Below, in pieces: positions 7,967-17,404 of a DNA stretch of 62,901 bases. The notes under the pieces are model-generated. The model did not search any database. It saw only the letters and a list, made by a program, of their open reading frames with translations, and had not been told where the DNA came from. The position numbers were made by a program, and so were the translations under genes. The stretch covers positions 1 through 62,901 of the IMG/VR virus record IMGVR_UViG_3300042446_001469; one strand, given 5' to 3'. Within the stretch, counting starts at the first letter, position 1, and each line of letters starts with the position of its first letter. This DNA is from a virus.

Positions 7967-7993
7967 TTGACATCCACAAATTATTCATAAATA
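7967..7993 (+). promoter_or_regulatory. Composite promoter: TTGACA, 15 bp, TAAATA
   Basis: TTGACA at 7967-7972 and TAAATA at 7988-7993, then TCACT and the ATG at 7999. One of four starts where a consensus -35 hexamer precedes the late box at the same or nearly the same spacing. Confidence 0.65.
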
Positions 7994-7998
7994 TCACT

Positions 7999-8178
7999 AT
8001 GAACGTAGAAATCGTAGTAAAAGAGGATGAGAATTTTAAAATTGTAGACGGTGTAGAAGAAGCACCGAAAGCTGTTGAGCAACCAATCAAAGTAGAAACA
8101 CCACAAAAACCACAACCAACCTTGGAAAATCCAAAAGGTCATTCATGGTTTGATGGCACTTCTTGGGGGACAAAGTGA
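7999..8178 (+). CDS. Small protein, 59 residues
   Basis: ATG at 7999, TGA at 8176-8178. The protein starts MNVEIVVKEDENFKIVDGVE, has a Pro/Glu-rich middle and ends GHSWFDGTSWGTK. Not recognised. The exact 5-bp spacing to a TAAATA box with an upstream TTGACA makes it very likely real despite its length. The C-terminal aromatic/Gly tail is unlike the other small proteins. Confidence 0.62.
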   Translation: MNVEIVVKEDENFKIVDGVEEAPKAVEQPIKVETPQKPQPTLENPKGHSWFDGTSWGTK

Positions 8179-8207
8179 TTGGTATTTATTGCTAAAATAA
8201 ATGCGCA

Positions 8208-8948
8208 CTACACCTTGAGTACTTGCGTGATATGCTTCAATATCTGCGATCTCACAATATCACTTATGTCAAATTTGACACATTGAATATCGTTTTTTAC
8301 TGAGAAATCAGTATCAAATGCATCATACACGAAAGTGAACCCCGAATCATTGATATCTGCTTGAGCAGCATCCCCCAATACAAAGTATCGAGAATGTCTA
8401 CCAAATCGTGTTAGGATAGTTGTTATCTCTCCCTTCGTCATATTTTGAGCTTCATCGATTATCACAGCACAGCGATGGAAGGTAAGACCTCTTACAAAAT
8501 TTACTGGTATTGCTTTAATATATTCGTTTTCCATCAAGTGAGTAATATCTGTTTTAGATAAAATTTCATTTAATTTATCCAACATTGGCATAATATAAGG
8601 TAAGAATTTTTCATTCTCATCACCTTTAAGGAATCCAATTGAACGTGAAGAACTTTCCACCACAGAACGAATGTAGATGATCTTATCAACATGCCCATTC
8701 TTCAAAAGCTCAAGGGCTGAAAATACAGCCAAATGCGTTTTTGCGCTTCCTGCTGGTCCGTTGACAAATACCATATTATTCTTCGGATGTTGCGACATAT
8801 AATAAAATTTCTGTTGGTTATCAGTCATTGGATAATTATTTTTCAAATATAAATTTGATAAATCAAACCCCTTTTTGATGTGTTCGGTATATTCCTCCGT
8901 CACATCCCGCTCTTTCCTCTTACGAGGAGGTGTCTTTTTTACTGACAT
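8208..8948 (-). CDS. phoH: PhoH-like ATPase
   Basis: A 246-residue PhoH family protein, common in marine and freshwater T4-like phages. Walker A GPAGSAKT near residue 64, Walker B IIDEAQNMT near 163, and the LGDAAQADI stretch near 191. The first 15 residues are Lys/Arg-rich. PhoH proteins are ATP-binding and linked to phosphate stress or RNA metabolism; the phage role is unproven. The ATG is 9 bp from a minus-strand TAAATA box (8958-8963). Confidence 0.88.
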   Translation of the reverse strand: MSVKKTPPRKRKERDVTEEYTEHIKKGFDLSNLYLKNNYPMTDNQQKFYYMSQHPKNNMVFVNGPAGSAKTHLAVFSALELLKNGHVDKIIYIRSVVESSSRSIGFLKGDENEKFLPYIMPMLDKLNEILSKTDITHLMENEYIKAIPVNFVRGLTFHRCAVIIDEAQNMTKGEITTILTRFGRHSRYFVLGDAAQADINDSGFTFVYDAFDTDFSVKNDIQCVKFDISDIVRSQILKHITQVLKV

Positions 8949-8957
8949 ATGTATTAT

Positions 8958-8963
8958 TATTTA
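8958..8963 (-). promoter_or_regulatory. Late-type box 9 bp before phoH ATG
   Basis: TAAATA on the minus strand; spacing to the ATG is the widest of the set. Confidence 0.5.
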
Positions 8964-9010
8964 ACAGAAAATCACTTGATTTTTGAGAATATGGTGGTAA
9001 ATTAATTAAT

Positions 9011-9748
9011 ATGAAAATTGCATTCGCAGGGGCGCACAATACTGGAAAATCGACACTTATTAAGTCATTTTTACAAAAATGGCAAATGTATAAAACACCG
9101 TCGAAAACATACAGAGATATTATCAAAGAAAAAGATTTGAAACATTCTTCCAATACCACAGCCGAAACACAATTGCTTATTTTGGATTGGATGACAGAGA
9201 CTTTAGAAGTTAATAAGGATGAGAAATATGTCGTCTATGATCGTTGTACTTTGGATAATTTGGCATATACTCTTCATGCTGCTGAGAAAGATTTGATATC
9301 GGAGGATGTTCTCGGAATTACTGTAGATATTGTTCGACGTTCTCTGAAAAATCTAGATATTATTTTTTGGATTAAATACGATCCCACTATCAAAGTTGTA
9401 GCAGACGGATTACGGGATACTAATTTGAATTATATTCAAGAGATTGATGATATCTTTGCTGGTCTTTATGAACAATATTCAGATCAGCTTGAGAACACAC
9501 CATTCTTCATTGCTGATGATATGCCAGCAATTATTCCCATTGAAAATATCCCGAATCTTGATGATCGAATTGCTTGGATAGGAGAATTTATTGATCAAAA
9601 AGGCGAATTAATTGAAACACAGGACAGTATCCTCGATCCTAAAAATCTGGAGATGATGGAACAAATGCTAAAAGATCAGAGTCAATGGACGGAAAAAGAT
9701 AATGAATTCAAGAATATCACAAATCAAATTAAGAATTTTAAAATATGA
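9011..9748 (+). CDS. P-loop nucleotide kinase-like NTPase
   Basis: A 245-residue AAA_28/NadR-like P-loop protein: GAHNTGKST (Walker A) at residues 7-15, VVYDRCTLDN near 75 with a DR pair typical of deoxynucleoside kinase-like proteins, and an acidic C-terminus. It could phosphorylate a nucleoside or another small substrate. It is the first gene of the long plus-strand glycan operon and overlaps the next gene by ATGA, but may act in nucleotide metabolism rather than glycan synthesis. Confidence 0.68.
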   Translation: MKIAFAGAHNTGKSTLIKSFLQKWQMYKTPSKTYRDIIKEKDLKHSSNTTAETQLLILDWMTETLEVNKDEKYVVYDRCTLDNLAYTLHAAEKDLISEDVLGITVDIVRRSLKNLDIIFWIKYDPTIKVVADGLRDTNLNYIQEIDDIFAGLYEQYSDQLENTPFFIADDMPAIIPIENIPNLDDRIAWIGEFIDQKGELIETQDSILDPKNLEMMEQMLKDQSQWTEKDNEFKNITNQIKNFKI

Positions 9749-10593
9749 GTGAAAAAATCGGAGTTGGTATTATCACATGTGGAAGAAAATCCATGTTTGA
9801 GAAGCTTTTCAATTCTCTTTTGGATTGTGGTGAACAAATTGATTATTTATATGTGGTTGAGGATACTAAAACCAATCGCAGTTATGATGATAATTACGCT
9901 GTCGATATTGCAAGATCTTGGAAGGGTGAACACATCACAGTGTTCACCCCAACTGCAAATTTAGGTGTCGCCAAAGCTAAGAATAGCGCATTGGCGCATC
10001 TTCTTGATGCAGGATGTGATCATATCTTTCTGATTGAAGATGATATGTTTATTAAAAATCCAAACATCTTCCAAGCATATATCGACGCTTCTAAGAAAAG
10101 TGGTATTCAACATTTGATGTTTGGTTATCATGGACCAGCTAATAAAAATGGAATCTCTCGTGGTAAACCATATCCTCGATTGGTTGTTGATTATGGGGAT
10201 TTCTCTCTCGCATTTAATCAGCATTGCGTTGGGGCATTTTGTTATTATTCCAGTAAGTGTCTAGAAGATGTCGGTCTAATCGATGAAAAATTTCGTAATG
10301 CTTTTGATCATGTTTCCCATAGTTATGAACTCGCTTTAAAGGGTTATTCCACTCCTTATTGGTGGTGGGCTGATCTGGCAAATTCTTTGGATTATATTGA
10401 AGAACAAGCGTGTTCAGAGGAAAATTCGTCCATCAAGACACCTGAATCCATGCAGAAATGGAGTGATAATATTCGAAGTTCCATGGAGTATTTCAAAGAG
10501 AAATTTGGCGTATTCCCGTTTGGGAATGATGGTGTCCTAGATACGAGAGAACAGGAAGTATTGACATTTTTGAAAAATACTATAAATCATTGA
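9745..10593 (+). CDS. Glycosyltransferase family 2-like
   Basis: A 282-residue GT-A glycosyltransferase. The N-terminus GVGIITCGRKSMFEKLFNSL is the usual nucleotide-binding strand and helix; LGVAKAKNSAL near 73 and the metal-binding IEDDMF near 95 follow. A tryptophan-rich stretch YWWWADL near 208 probably lies in the acceptor site. Sugar and acceptor cannot be read from the sequence. ATGA overlap with the gene upstream. Confidence 0.8.
   Translation: MSEKIGVGIITCGRKSMFEKLFNSLLDCGEQIDYLYVVEDTKTNRSYDDNYAVDIARSWKGEHITVFTPTANLGVAKAKNSALAHLLDAGCDHIFLIEDDMFIKNPNIFQAYIDASKKSGIQHLMFGYHGPANKNGISRGKPYPRLVVDYGDFSLAFNQHCVGAFCYYSSKCLEDVGLIDEKFRNAFDHVSHSYELALKGYSTPYWWWADLANSLDYIEEQACSEENSSIKTPESMQKWSDNIRSSMEYFKEKFGVFPFGNDGVLDTREQEVLTFLKNTINH
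9924..9949 (+). other. Perfect 10-bp stem hairpin inside a glycosyltransferase gene
   Basis: GGGTGAACAC, six-base loop, GTGTTCACCC. No T-run follows, so it is not a standard terminator. Confidence 0.7.
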
Positions 10594-10594
10594 A

Positions 10595-11404
10595 ATGAAA
10601 TCCGACTTGAATAATATTGGCTTGATGATTCATTTCCGTAGGGACGTGGATGATCGATTTCGCAATCTAGAAATGGTTGTAAAATTCTATCGTGAAAATT
10701 CTGAAAATCTCCAAATCGCCATTCTGAATGATGATAAGGAATTGGATGGGGACTTCAAAAGACTCTGTAAGCAATACGATTGTAAAGGTCTTTTTATGGT
10801 AAATCATGATGTTTATTGGAGAACCAAGGCATTCAATGAAATGTCTAAGATTCTGGAAGTTGATTATCTGATTGCGGGAGATACTGATGTGATCGTTGAT
10901 CCAAAATATATTCTGGAAGCGAAGCAATTGTTCGATGATAATGTGGGGATCGTGTATCCTTACGATGGAATGTTCATTCATTTGAAGCAACCAATGTTTG
11001 AAAAATTCATCGCAGATCAATCCTTAGTTGATCTATTGGATAAATCTAAAGCACTTAAACCAATCCCATACGATCAGGATGAGAATTTTCTCGTTGCACA
11101 TCCCCAAAGCAAGGGAGGAATGGTTATGTTTAGTAAAAAAGCTTTTACCGAATGTAATGGGTATAATCCAAATTTTAGAGGATGGGGTTATGAAGATGAT
11201 GAGATCTTAGCTAGATTTCAAAAAATGGGATGGGGGATTTTGAGAGTTGGTAATAAAGAGGCAATAGCGTGGCATCTACCTCATGAAAATACAGTGAGAG
11301 AAAAACACCAATACTATGATAATAATCGGAAACACTCCGATTTCGTTTGTGGTAATACTAAGTGGGAAGATTTGGAAAAATATATTTGGAGTTGGACACT
11401 GTGA
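10595..11404 (+). CDS. Galactosyltransferase-like GT-A glycosyltransferase
   Basis: A 269-residue protein with a DxD metal site in GDTDVIV near residue 95 and the C-terminal signature of the beta-4-galactosyltransferase/GalNAc-transferase type: GGMVMFSKKAFTECNGY near 175, then FRGWGYEDDEI. This signature binds the donor and metal. The donor is probably UDP-Gal or UDP-GalNAc by family, unproven. Starts 1 bp after the previous stop; its TGA overlaps the next GTG. Confidence 0.78.
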   Translation: MKSDLNNIGLMIHFRRDVDDRFRNLEMVVKFYRENSENLQIAILNDDKELDGDFKRLCKQYDCKGLFMVNHDVYWRTKAFNEMSKILEVDYLIAGDTDVIVDPKYILEAKQLFDDNVGIVYPYDGMFIHLKQPMFEKFIADQSLVDLLDKSKALKPIPYDQDENFLVAHPQSKGGMVMFSKKAFTECNGYNPNFRGWGYEDDEILARFQKMGWGILRVGNKEAIAWHLPHENTVREKHQYYDNNRKHSDFVCGNTKWEDLEKYIWSWTL

Positions 11405-12099
11405 AACCTAGATTTTCCATATGTGTTCCCGTTTGGGAGCAGCACGGATTTGGTCTTCAGTATTTGAAAGATCTGATCCATTCAATCCAAATCCAAACAT
11501 TTCAGGATTGGGAGATTGTGATTTCTGATCATAGTAAAAATTTTGATATTTTTGATTTTTGTTTAGCGGAATCGGAGAAAGATTATATATTACGATATTT
11601 CAAATACGAGGAAAATTATGGTAATGGTGTTGCCAATCTCAACAATGCTCTGAAAAGAGCGGAAGGAGAAATCATCAAGATCATGTTTCAAGATGACTTC
11701 ATGTTTGATCGTAGATGTTTGGAGAAATTCGATAAAGCATTCCAATGTGAAAATAATAAATGGGCTGTTTGTGGGTGTAATCATACGAGAGATGGTGTGA
11801 ATTTTGATAGATTCATGGTTCCGTCTTGGAATGATAGATTGTTGGAAGGTGTGAATACAATTAGTTCTCCGTCCGTGCTATCTTTTAGAAATGAAAATAT
11901 TGAATTGTTTGATGAGAACTTGACAATGCTCATGGATGTGGCATACTATTATCGAATGAATAAGCACCACGGATTACCCACGGTGATTGAAGACTGCTTG
12001 GTTACTAATCGGTGTCATGAGAATCAGATCAGTAGCAGGTATTCAGGAAATTTAGAAGACGAGATAAAATATTGTAAAGAAAAATATGATAGTAACTGA
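11401..12099 (+). CDS. Glycosyltransferase family 2
   Basis: A GT2 protein of about 232 residues. I chose GTG at 11401 because it overlaps the TGA of the upstream gene and gives KPRFSICVPVWEQ, the usual first strand; an in-frame ATG at 11362 would add 13 residues inside the previous gene. Motifs: NYGNGVANLNNAL and MFQDDFM (metal site). The stop overlaps the next gene by 14 bp. Confidence 0.8.
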   Translation: MKPRFSICVPVWEQHGFGLQYLKDLIHSIQIQTFQDWEIVISDHSKNFDIFDFCLAESEKDYILRYFKYEENYGNGVANLNNALKRAEGEIIKIMFQDDFMFDRRCLEKFDKAFQCENNKWAVCGCNHTRDGVNFDRFMVPSWNDRLLEGVNTISSPSVLSFRNENIELFDENLTMLMDVAYYYRMNKHHGLPTVIEDCLVTNRCHENQISSRYSGNLEDEIKYCKEKYDSN

Positions 12100-12982
12100 A
12101 ATATACAATGGACAGGGATTAGGTAATCAACTTGCTTGTTACGTGACAACAAGAGTCGTTGCCAAAGATAAGGGATTTGATTTTGGGATTATGAATCCCC
12201 ATAAATTTAAATGTTTGGATTTTATGGATTTAGATTTTGGATTACCCGTGATAGGTGGATATTCAGAAAAAGAAGGCGATATACCCATTACTTTACCAGA
12301 TGGTATTCAACATTCTTTCAAAGAAAGATGGTTGTATCTCTCAAATGGTTCCAATGTAACTATCGATGATCCTAATTTAGAATTGATTCAAGATAACACA
12401 CAAATTATCGGAATTTTTCAATCGGAAGATCGTATCATCCACCGCAAAGATGAAATTAGGCAGTGGTTGAAAATTAAACCAGAAAAGGATTGTTATGATT
12501 ATTCTGATCCAAATATCTGCATCATTAATTATCGTGGCGGGGAATATGCAAGTGTTGCCGATTTTCATTTGAATGGAAAGTATTGGGATGATGCGATTAC
12601 CAGAATGAGACAAATTAACCCAAATTTTAGATTCGTTGTTATCACTGATGATGTAGAAAGAGCAAGCAGACAATTCCCTGATTTTGAAGTGAAACATTAT
12701 GATATTGGAACAGATTTCACTATTATCAAGAATGCTCATTATTTGATTTTATCAAATTCCAGCTTCCCGTATTTTGCCACTTTACTAAGTGATACTGTAA
12801 AGTATATATTAGCTCCTAAATATTGGGGTCGCTATAATATATCAGATGGTTATTGGGCATGTGGCTACAACATTTTCAGGGATCATGTCTATATTGATAG
12901 GGAAGGAACATTGTTTGGATATGATGAATGTGTGGCAGAATTTGAAGAGTATAAGAAACGCGACCCCAATTTTTGGAAATGA
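12086..12982 (+). CDS. Fucosyltransferase-like (GT11-type) glycosyltransferase
   Basis: A 298-residue protein with the GT11 pattern: N-terminal GQGLGNQLACYVTTRVVAKD at residues 9-28, the donor-binding NYRGGEY near 148 (in place of the usual HIRRGDY) and NSSFPYFATLL near 222. Family members move L-fucose from GDP-fucose; here the arginine-rich motif is altered, so specificity may differ. A clearer GT11 enzyme is encoded at 17397-18161. Confidence 0.66.
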   Translation: MIVTEIYNGQGLGNQLACYVTTRVVAKDKGFDFGIMNPHKFKCLDFMDLDFGLPVIGGYSEKEGDIPITLPDGIQHSFKERWLYLSNGSNVTIDDPNLELIQDNTQIIGIFQSEDRIIHRKDEIRQWLKIKPEKDCYDYSDPNICIINYRGGEYASVADFHLNGKYWDDAITRMRQINPNFRFVVITDDVERASRQFPDFEVKHYDIGTDFTIIKNAHYLILSNSSFPYFATLLSDTVKYILAPKYWGRYNISDGYWACGYNIFRDHVYIDREGTLFGYDECVAEFEEYKKRDPNFWK

Positions 12983-13770
12983 TCTACGACATTTTTAGCT
13001 TTAATAACGAACTTGACATGTTGGAATTGAGATTGAATATTCTCGATCCCTACGTGGATAAATTTGTATTGGTAGAAGCGGATAAGACTTTCAGTGGTGT
13101 TGATAAGCCTTTGTATTACGAAGAGAATAAGGAACGCTTTGAGAAATTCCATGACAAGATTATTCATTACAAGGTTCTAGATTCTCCAACATCGTTTGAT
13201 GATCCAAATTGCGATCAGGAAATCTTACAGATGGCACTCAACAGTGATATGGTAACACGAGAACATATATGCTGGGTCGTTGAATTTTATCAGAAAGAAT
13301 CTATTAAAAAAGCTTTAATTAATTTGGAAGATGACGATATTTGCATAATTTCTGATGTTGATGAAATATGGAATTATGATATATCATTATCTCCAAATGG
13401 GGAAGAAATTTTGAAACCATTAATTAATAATTGCTATATAGAATATCTTAACGTTAAAACAAATGAAAATTGGACATATTTTACTGGTCCTATAATCACT
13501 AGATATGAAAATATTAAAAATATTAATCCAATGTGTCATTTAAGAGTATTGAAAAAATTTCAACATCTCTATAAGTTTATAGAGAATGGTGGATGGCATT
13601 TTAATGCTTTGGGTGGAATACAGAAAAAGATTGAAGATTTTAAGCATCCAGTATATCATAGTGGATACATGGAAATGAGAAAAAATGGATATAGAATAGA
13701 CGAAGTAGGATTGCCTATATTCATTTTAGAAAATATGGATAAATTAAAAAATAAGAAATTAATATTATAA
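12979..13770 (+). CDS. Glycosyltransferase family 17-like
   Basis: A 263-residue GT17-like protein. The start IYDIFSFNNELDMLELRL and the following DKFVLVEADKTFSG are characteristic of the family whose animal members add bisecting GlcNAc (MGAT3). A metal site DVDEIW lies near residue 121. I prefer ATG 12979 (ATGA overlap with the previous gene) to the TTG six bases earlier. Confidence 0.76.
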   Translation: MIYDIFSFNNELDMLELRLNILDPYVDKFVLVEADKTFSGVDKPLYYEENKERFEKFHDKIIHYKVLDSPTSFDDPNCDQEILQMALNSDMVTREHICWVVEFYQKESIKKALINLEDDDICIISDVDEIWNYDISLSPNGEEILKPLINNCYIEYLNVKTNENWTYFTGPIITRYENIKNINPMCHLRVLKKFQHLYKFIENGGWHFNALGGIQKKIEDFKHPVYHSGYMEMRKNGYRIDEVGLPIFILENMDKLKNKKLIL

Positions 13771-13771
13771 T

Positions 13772-14398
13772 ATGAATATAGAAAATAATGGAGAAAGAAT
13801 GGATATTGATTATTTCAATATGGAGTATGAAAATTTTGACATTTATCAGAAAAGTCATTATAAAAGATATGAATTTGCTAAAACTTTAATGAACGAAGGT
13901 GATATTGTCGGAGATATGGCATGTGGTTCTGGGTATGGTAGTATGATGCTTTTAGAAAAAAGTAAAGAAGTTTATTCTGTCGATATTGATCCAATCACTA
14001 TCAATGAAGTTGCTAATAGATACGAAAATGAAAATATCCATTTTGTTGTTGGAGATTTAATAGACCTAAAAGTTGAAAATAAATTTGATAAGATTGTCTC
14101 ATTTGAAACACTGGAGCATTTTACTCCAGATGATTTGAAAAAAGTCATAACAAATTTTCACAAAGCCTTGAAAAAAGATGGTAAATTAATTTTTTCCACT
14201 CCTTATAATCAAGAACAATCAGAAGCATCGATGAGATTTCATAAGACATTCTACATAACAGAGAATACCATTAATCAATTTTTCAAAAATTTATTCGAGA
14301 TTGATATAATCAAATATCAAGATTATCAAACACATACTGTAAAAGACGATGATGGGAATAAGAATTTTATTATAGGAGTTGTTAAAAAAATAAGTTAA
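13772..14398 (+). CDS. Class I SAM-dependent methyltransferase
   Basis: A 208-residue Methyltransf_11/23-like protein: SAM-binding DMACGSGYGSM at residues 48-58, VDIDPITI near 70, GDLIDL near 92 and FETLEHFTP near 108. In a glycan operon it is likely to methylate a sugar or a lipid-linked intermediate. Starts 1 bp after the preceding stop. Confidence 0.8.
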   Translation: MNIENNGERMDIDYFNMEYENFDIYQKSHYKRYEFAKTLMNEGDIVGDMACGSGYGSMMLLEKSKEVYSVDIDPITINEVANRYENENIHFVVGDLIDLKVENKFDKIVSFETLEHFTPDDLKKVITNFHKALKKDGKLIFSTPYNQEQSEASMRFHKTFYITENTINQFFKNLFEIDIIKYQDYQTHTVKDDDGNKNFIIGVVKKIS

Positions 14399-14402
14399 AA
14401 AT

Positions 14403-15137
14403 ATGAAAAAAATAAATAAAAATTTTGTAGTTGTCAGTGATTACAATTGGCTACCTGAAAATCTTGAAGATTCTTGGGTTGATAAATGGTGTGAAAATTA
14501 TCTAATTTATGATCGTTATCATCGATTTCCCGAATCTGAAAAAGTAAAGCATCAGAAAAATGTGGGGCAGAATGTTTATGATATATTCCATTTTATTTTA
14601 GAAAATTATGACAATCTTCCCGATTCCACATTGTTTTGTCGTGCGTGTCTAATGAATCAAAAGGATACTGGAACTCCACGATACGATGAAAATGGCAGGA
14701 TCATCTCTAATGGAAATTGCACGGAAGAATTTTTTCTTGATATTGCTAACAACACTAGATTTACAGAGATTCAAGATTTCACCAGTGAGCCTTGGAGGAT
14801 AAATTATATCGAAAATGCTATTGGACCTGAAAATAGTTATCTTGAGCGCAATACTTCATGGTATTTTGGAAAACATCAGGGAAAATATTATTCAAATATT
14901 AATGATTTTTTCAATGACATGTATGAAAATCCTGAGATTCCACCTTGGTTTAGATTTGCACCAGGTGTTAATTACATCATCCCAAAGGAGTATATTTTGA
15001 AATATTCGAGAAAATTTTATCAACGAATTCTTGATATTCTCGGATGGGATGTTATTGTTGGAGAAGCTCATATGATTGAGCGAGCATTGTGGACAATATT
15101 CCATAATGATTGGAAAGTTAAAGAAGAATATAGATAA
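14403..15137 (+). CDS. DUF3431-like putative glycan-modifying protein
   Basis: A 244-residue protein resembling DUF3431 proteins, which occur among polysaccharide genes: NFVVVSDYNWLPEN near the start, an NVGQNVYDIFHFI stretch near 56 and LPDSTLFCRACLM near 75, then WFRFAPGVNYIIPKEYIL near 185. The function of the family is not established; a glycosyltransferase-like fold has been suggested by its context. Its stop TAA shares a base with the next ATG. Confidence 0.6.
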   Translation: MKKINKNFVVVSDYNWLPENLEDSWVDKWCENYLIYDRYHRFPESEKVKHQKNVGQNVYDIFHFILENYDNLPDSTLFCRACLMNQKDTGTPRYDENGRIISNGNCTEEFFLDIANNTRFTEIQDFTSEPWRINYIENAIGPENSYLERNTSWYFGKHQGKYYSNINDFFNDMYENPEIPPWFRFAPGVNYIIPKEYILKYSRKFYQRILDILGWDVIVGEAHMIERALWTIFHNDWKVKEEYR

Positions 15138-15691
15138 TGCAACCATTACATTTAAGAAACATCCCACCCCCCGCCGAAACATTCAACCATACCGAATTTT
15201 TTGATCTGTTGTTCAAATGGATTCGTCCAGAACACTATCTTGAACTTGGTGTGAGGCATGGAGGCAATTTTGTCACGCTTGCCAAACACTGCAAAAAAGC
15301 AGTCGGAGTGGATATGATTCCTGCTGAATTTGGTTTGGAGGGTAATATGGAATATCATCAAAAAACAACTGATGATTATTTTGAATCATTAACTACTGAA
15401 CAATTTGATGCCGTGTTTATTGACGCTGATCATTCTCATCAACAATCTTTGAAAGATTTTAACAATGTAAAAGATAGAGTGATCGAAGATGGATTTATTT
15501 TCTTCCATGATACCTATCCTTGGGATTGGTCTATGACTGACAGAGGACAATGCGAGGATGTTTATAAAACTGCGAAACATATTAAACAAAATTTAATAGA
15601 TGATTTTGAAATCATAACTTTACCTTTCAATCCTGGAGTAACAATTTGTAAAAAGATTTCCAGAACGAAACAAATGATCTATGACTGGTGA
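15137..15691 (+). CDS. Class I SAM methyltransferase (Methyltransf_24-like)
   Basis: A 184-residue protein: ELGVRHGGNFVTLA near residue 36 (SAM loop), VGVDMI near 57, the FIDADHSH motif near 96, and FFHDTYPW near 119. This layout fits Methyltransf_24 and cephalosporin-hydroxylase-like enzymes seen in capsule clusters. Probable sugar O- or N-methylation. Overlaps the next gene by 11 bp. Confidence 0.75.
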   Translation: MQPLHLRNIPPPAETFNHTEFFDLLFKWIRPEHYLELGVRHGGNFVTLAKHCKKAVGVDMIPAEFGLEGNMEYHQKTTDDYFESLTTEQFDAVFIDADHSHQQSLKDFNNVKDRVIEDGFIFFHDTYPWDWSMTDRGQCEDVYKTAKHIKQNLIDDFEIITLPFNPGVTICKKISRTKQMIYDW

Positions 15692-16610
15692 AAAAATTTT
15701 CATAACGGGCGGTGCTGGATTTCTTGGTAGAAATCTAATTCGTCGCTTACATCAAGATAATGAAATCACCGTGTATTCACGCGATGAGTCCAAACATTAT
15801 TATCTAAAAAAAGAATACCCAAAAGTAAATTTTGTGGTTGGGGATATTCGCAATCGTGATCTATTGATTAGAAAATCAAGGTATCATACGATTGGTATTT
15901 TTGCAGCATCTCTGAAACAGATTGAAGCCTGTAATGACAATTATGAAGAAGCTTCAAAAATCATTATCGATGGTGCAATCAATTCCAGAATTGCAGCAGA
16001 GGAAAATAATTTCAAAGCTGCTTGCTTCATCTCATCTGATAAAAGCAGAGCAGCAACTACAATTTATGGTGCAATGAAATATGTAGCTGGTGAGTGTTTC
16101 ATTGCAGGTAAATCAAATTGTAACCTAACTACTGCCGTATATGGAAACGTAATGAATTCCACAGGATCGATTATTCCTTTGATATGGGAATATATCAAAA
16201 ACGGTAAAACACTTTCTCTCTATGGAGAAGAAATGACAAGATTTTTATTGGATGTTGAAGATGCTGTAGATTTGATTTTGAAATCTTTAAAGTATAAAGG
16301 ATGTAATGTTATCCCAGATTTAAAATCGTTTTTTGTAGTCGATCTTTTCAATATTTATAAAGAAAAATTTGGATTAAAATATGAAATTTCTGAACCTAGA
16401 ACTGGTGAAAAAATTCATGAAATCATGGCTTCTTCTGAAGAAATTAGACGAATGAGTTATGAATATGCTGATGATATTTATTTGATGTATCCACATAAAG
16501 ATTTAAATATGGTAGAATTTTCAAAAAATGAATATTCTTCGAGAGATAGTTCACTTGAATATATAGAACTTGAAAAATATTTAAAATCTAAAAATTATTT
16601 TAAACCATGA
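15681..16610 (+). CDS. Sugar-nucleotide 4,6-dehydratase (CapE/PseB-like SDR)
   Basis: A 309-residue extended short-chain dehydrogenase. Cofactor motif TGGAGFLGRNLIRRL at residues 9-23, GDIRNRDL near 55, and the region SSDKSRAATTIYGAMK near 113-128, which is where polysaccharide dehydratases of the FlaA1/CapE/PseB group carry their catalytic residues (S-x-DK, Y/M-x-x-x-K). These act on UDP-GlcNAc to give a 4-keto-6-deoxy sugar. Together with the reductase encoded next, a 6-deoxy amino sugar is a reasonable product; this is inference. Confidence 0.72.
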   Translation: MTGEKIFITGGAGFLGRNLIRRLHQDNEITVYSRDESKHYYLKKEYPKVNFVVGDIRNRDLLIRKSRYHTIGIFAASLKQIEACNDNYEEASKIIIDGAINSRIAAEENNFKAACFISSDKSRAATTIYGAMKYVAGECFIAGKSNCNLTTAVYGNVMNSTGSIIPLIWEYIKNGKTLSLYGEEMTRFLLDVEDAVDLILKSLKYKGCNVIPDLKSFFVVDLFNIYKEKFGLKYEISEPRTGEKIHEIMASSEEIRRMSYEYADDIYLMYPHKDLNMVEFSKNEYSSRDSSLEYIELEKYLKSKNYFKP

Positions 16611-17404
16611 AAATTATAGTATTTGGAAGCACTGGAATGTTGGGAACTTATTGTGTCAAGTTTTTCAAACAAAAAGGTTATACGGTATTACCAGTAGATA
16701 GAGAAATGTTAGATTTGACATCATCTCATGAAAATATATTAAATTTTTTGATATCGAATGTTTCTAGTGTGGATGTTATAATTAATGCTGCTGGTGTTAT
16801 TAAACAACGAAACACTGATATAGGTGATATGTATAAAGTTAATACTATATTTCCTCACATTTTATCTAAATTTAAAATGGAAAATGGGTGTAATGTTATC
16901 CATATAACGACTGATTGCGTGTTTAGTGGTAAAGATGGGTATTATAATGAATCATCTTTACCTGATTGTGAAGATGATTACGGTAAATCTAAATTATTAG
17001 GCGAAGCACCTAATTTATCAATCATTAGGACTTCTATTATTGGTGAAGAAATTAATAATAAATTATCATTACTTGAGTGGTGTAAGTCTAAACGCGAACA
17101 AACTGTCTATGGATATGTCGATCATTATTGGAACGGTGTAACATGTTTAGAATTGTGTAAAAGAATAAATCAATTATTGGAATATAAATCGTTTTGGGAG
17201 GGTGTTAGTATTTTACATTCACCAGAGATCGTATCGAAGTATAATTTAATCAATATGATTTCCGATGTATTTGATTTACAAATATCAATAACTCCAAAAA
17301 TCGGTGGTAAATGTTATAGAAATTTACAAAATGTGCGATGCATACCGACAGCATCATTGAAACAACAATTAGAAGAATTGAAAGAATTTAATATATATGA
17401 ATAG
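16607..17404 (+). CDS. RmlD-like sugar-nucleotide reductase
   Basis: A 265-residue SDR of the RmlD (dTDP-4-dehydrorhamnose reductase) type: GSTGMLGTY at residues 6-14, INAAGVIKQR near 62, HITTDCVFSGKDGYYNE near 101 and YGKSKLLGE near 126 (YxxxK). It would reduce a 4-keto sugar nucleotide, fitting the dehydratase just upstream (ATGA overlap). A cupin domain as in CapF/WbjC is absent. Confidence 0.75.
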   Translation: MKIIVFGSTGMLGTYCVKFFKQKGYTVLPVDREMLDLTSSHENILNFLISNVSSVDVIINAAGVIKQRNTDIGDMYKVNTIFPHILSKFKMENGCNVIHITTDCVFSGKDGYYNESSLPDCEDDYGKSKLLGEAPNLSIIRTSIIGEEINNKLSLLEWCKSKREQTVYGYVDHYWNGVTCLELCKRINQLLEYKSFWEGVSILHSPEIVSKYNLINMISDVFDLQISITPKIGGKCYRNLQNVRCIPTASLKQQLEELKEFNIYE

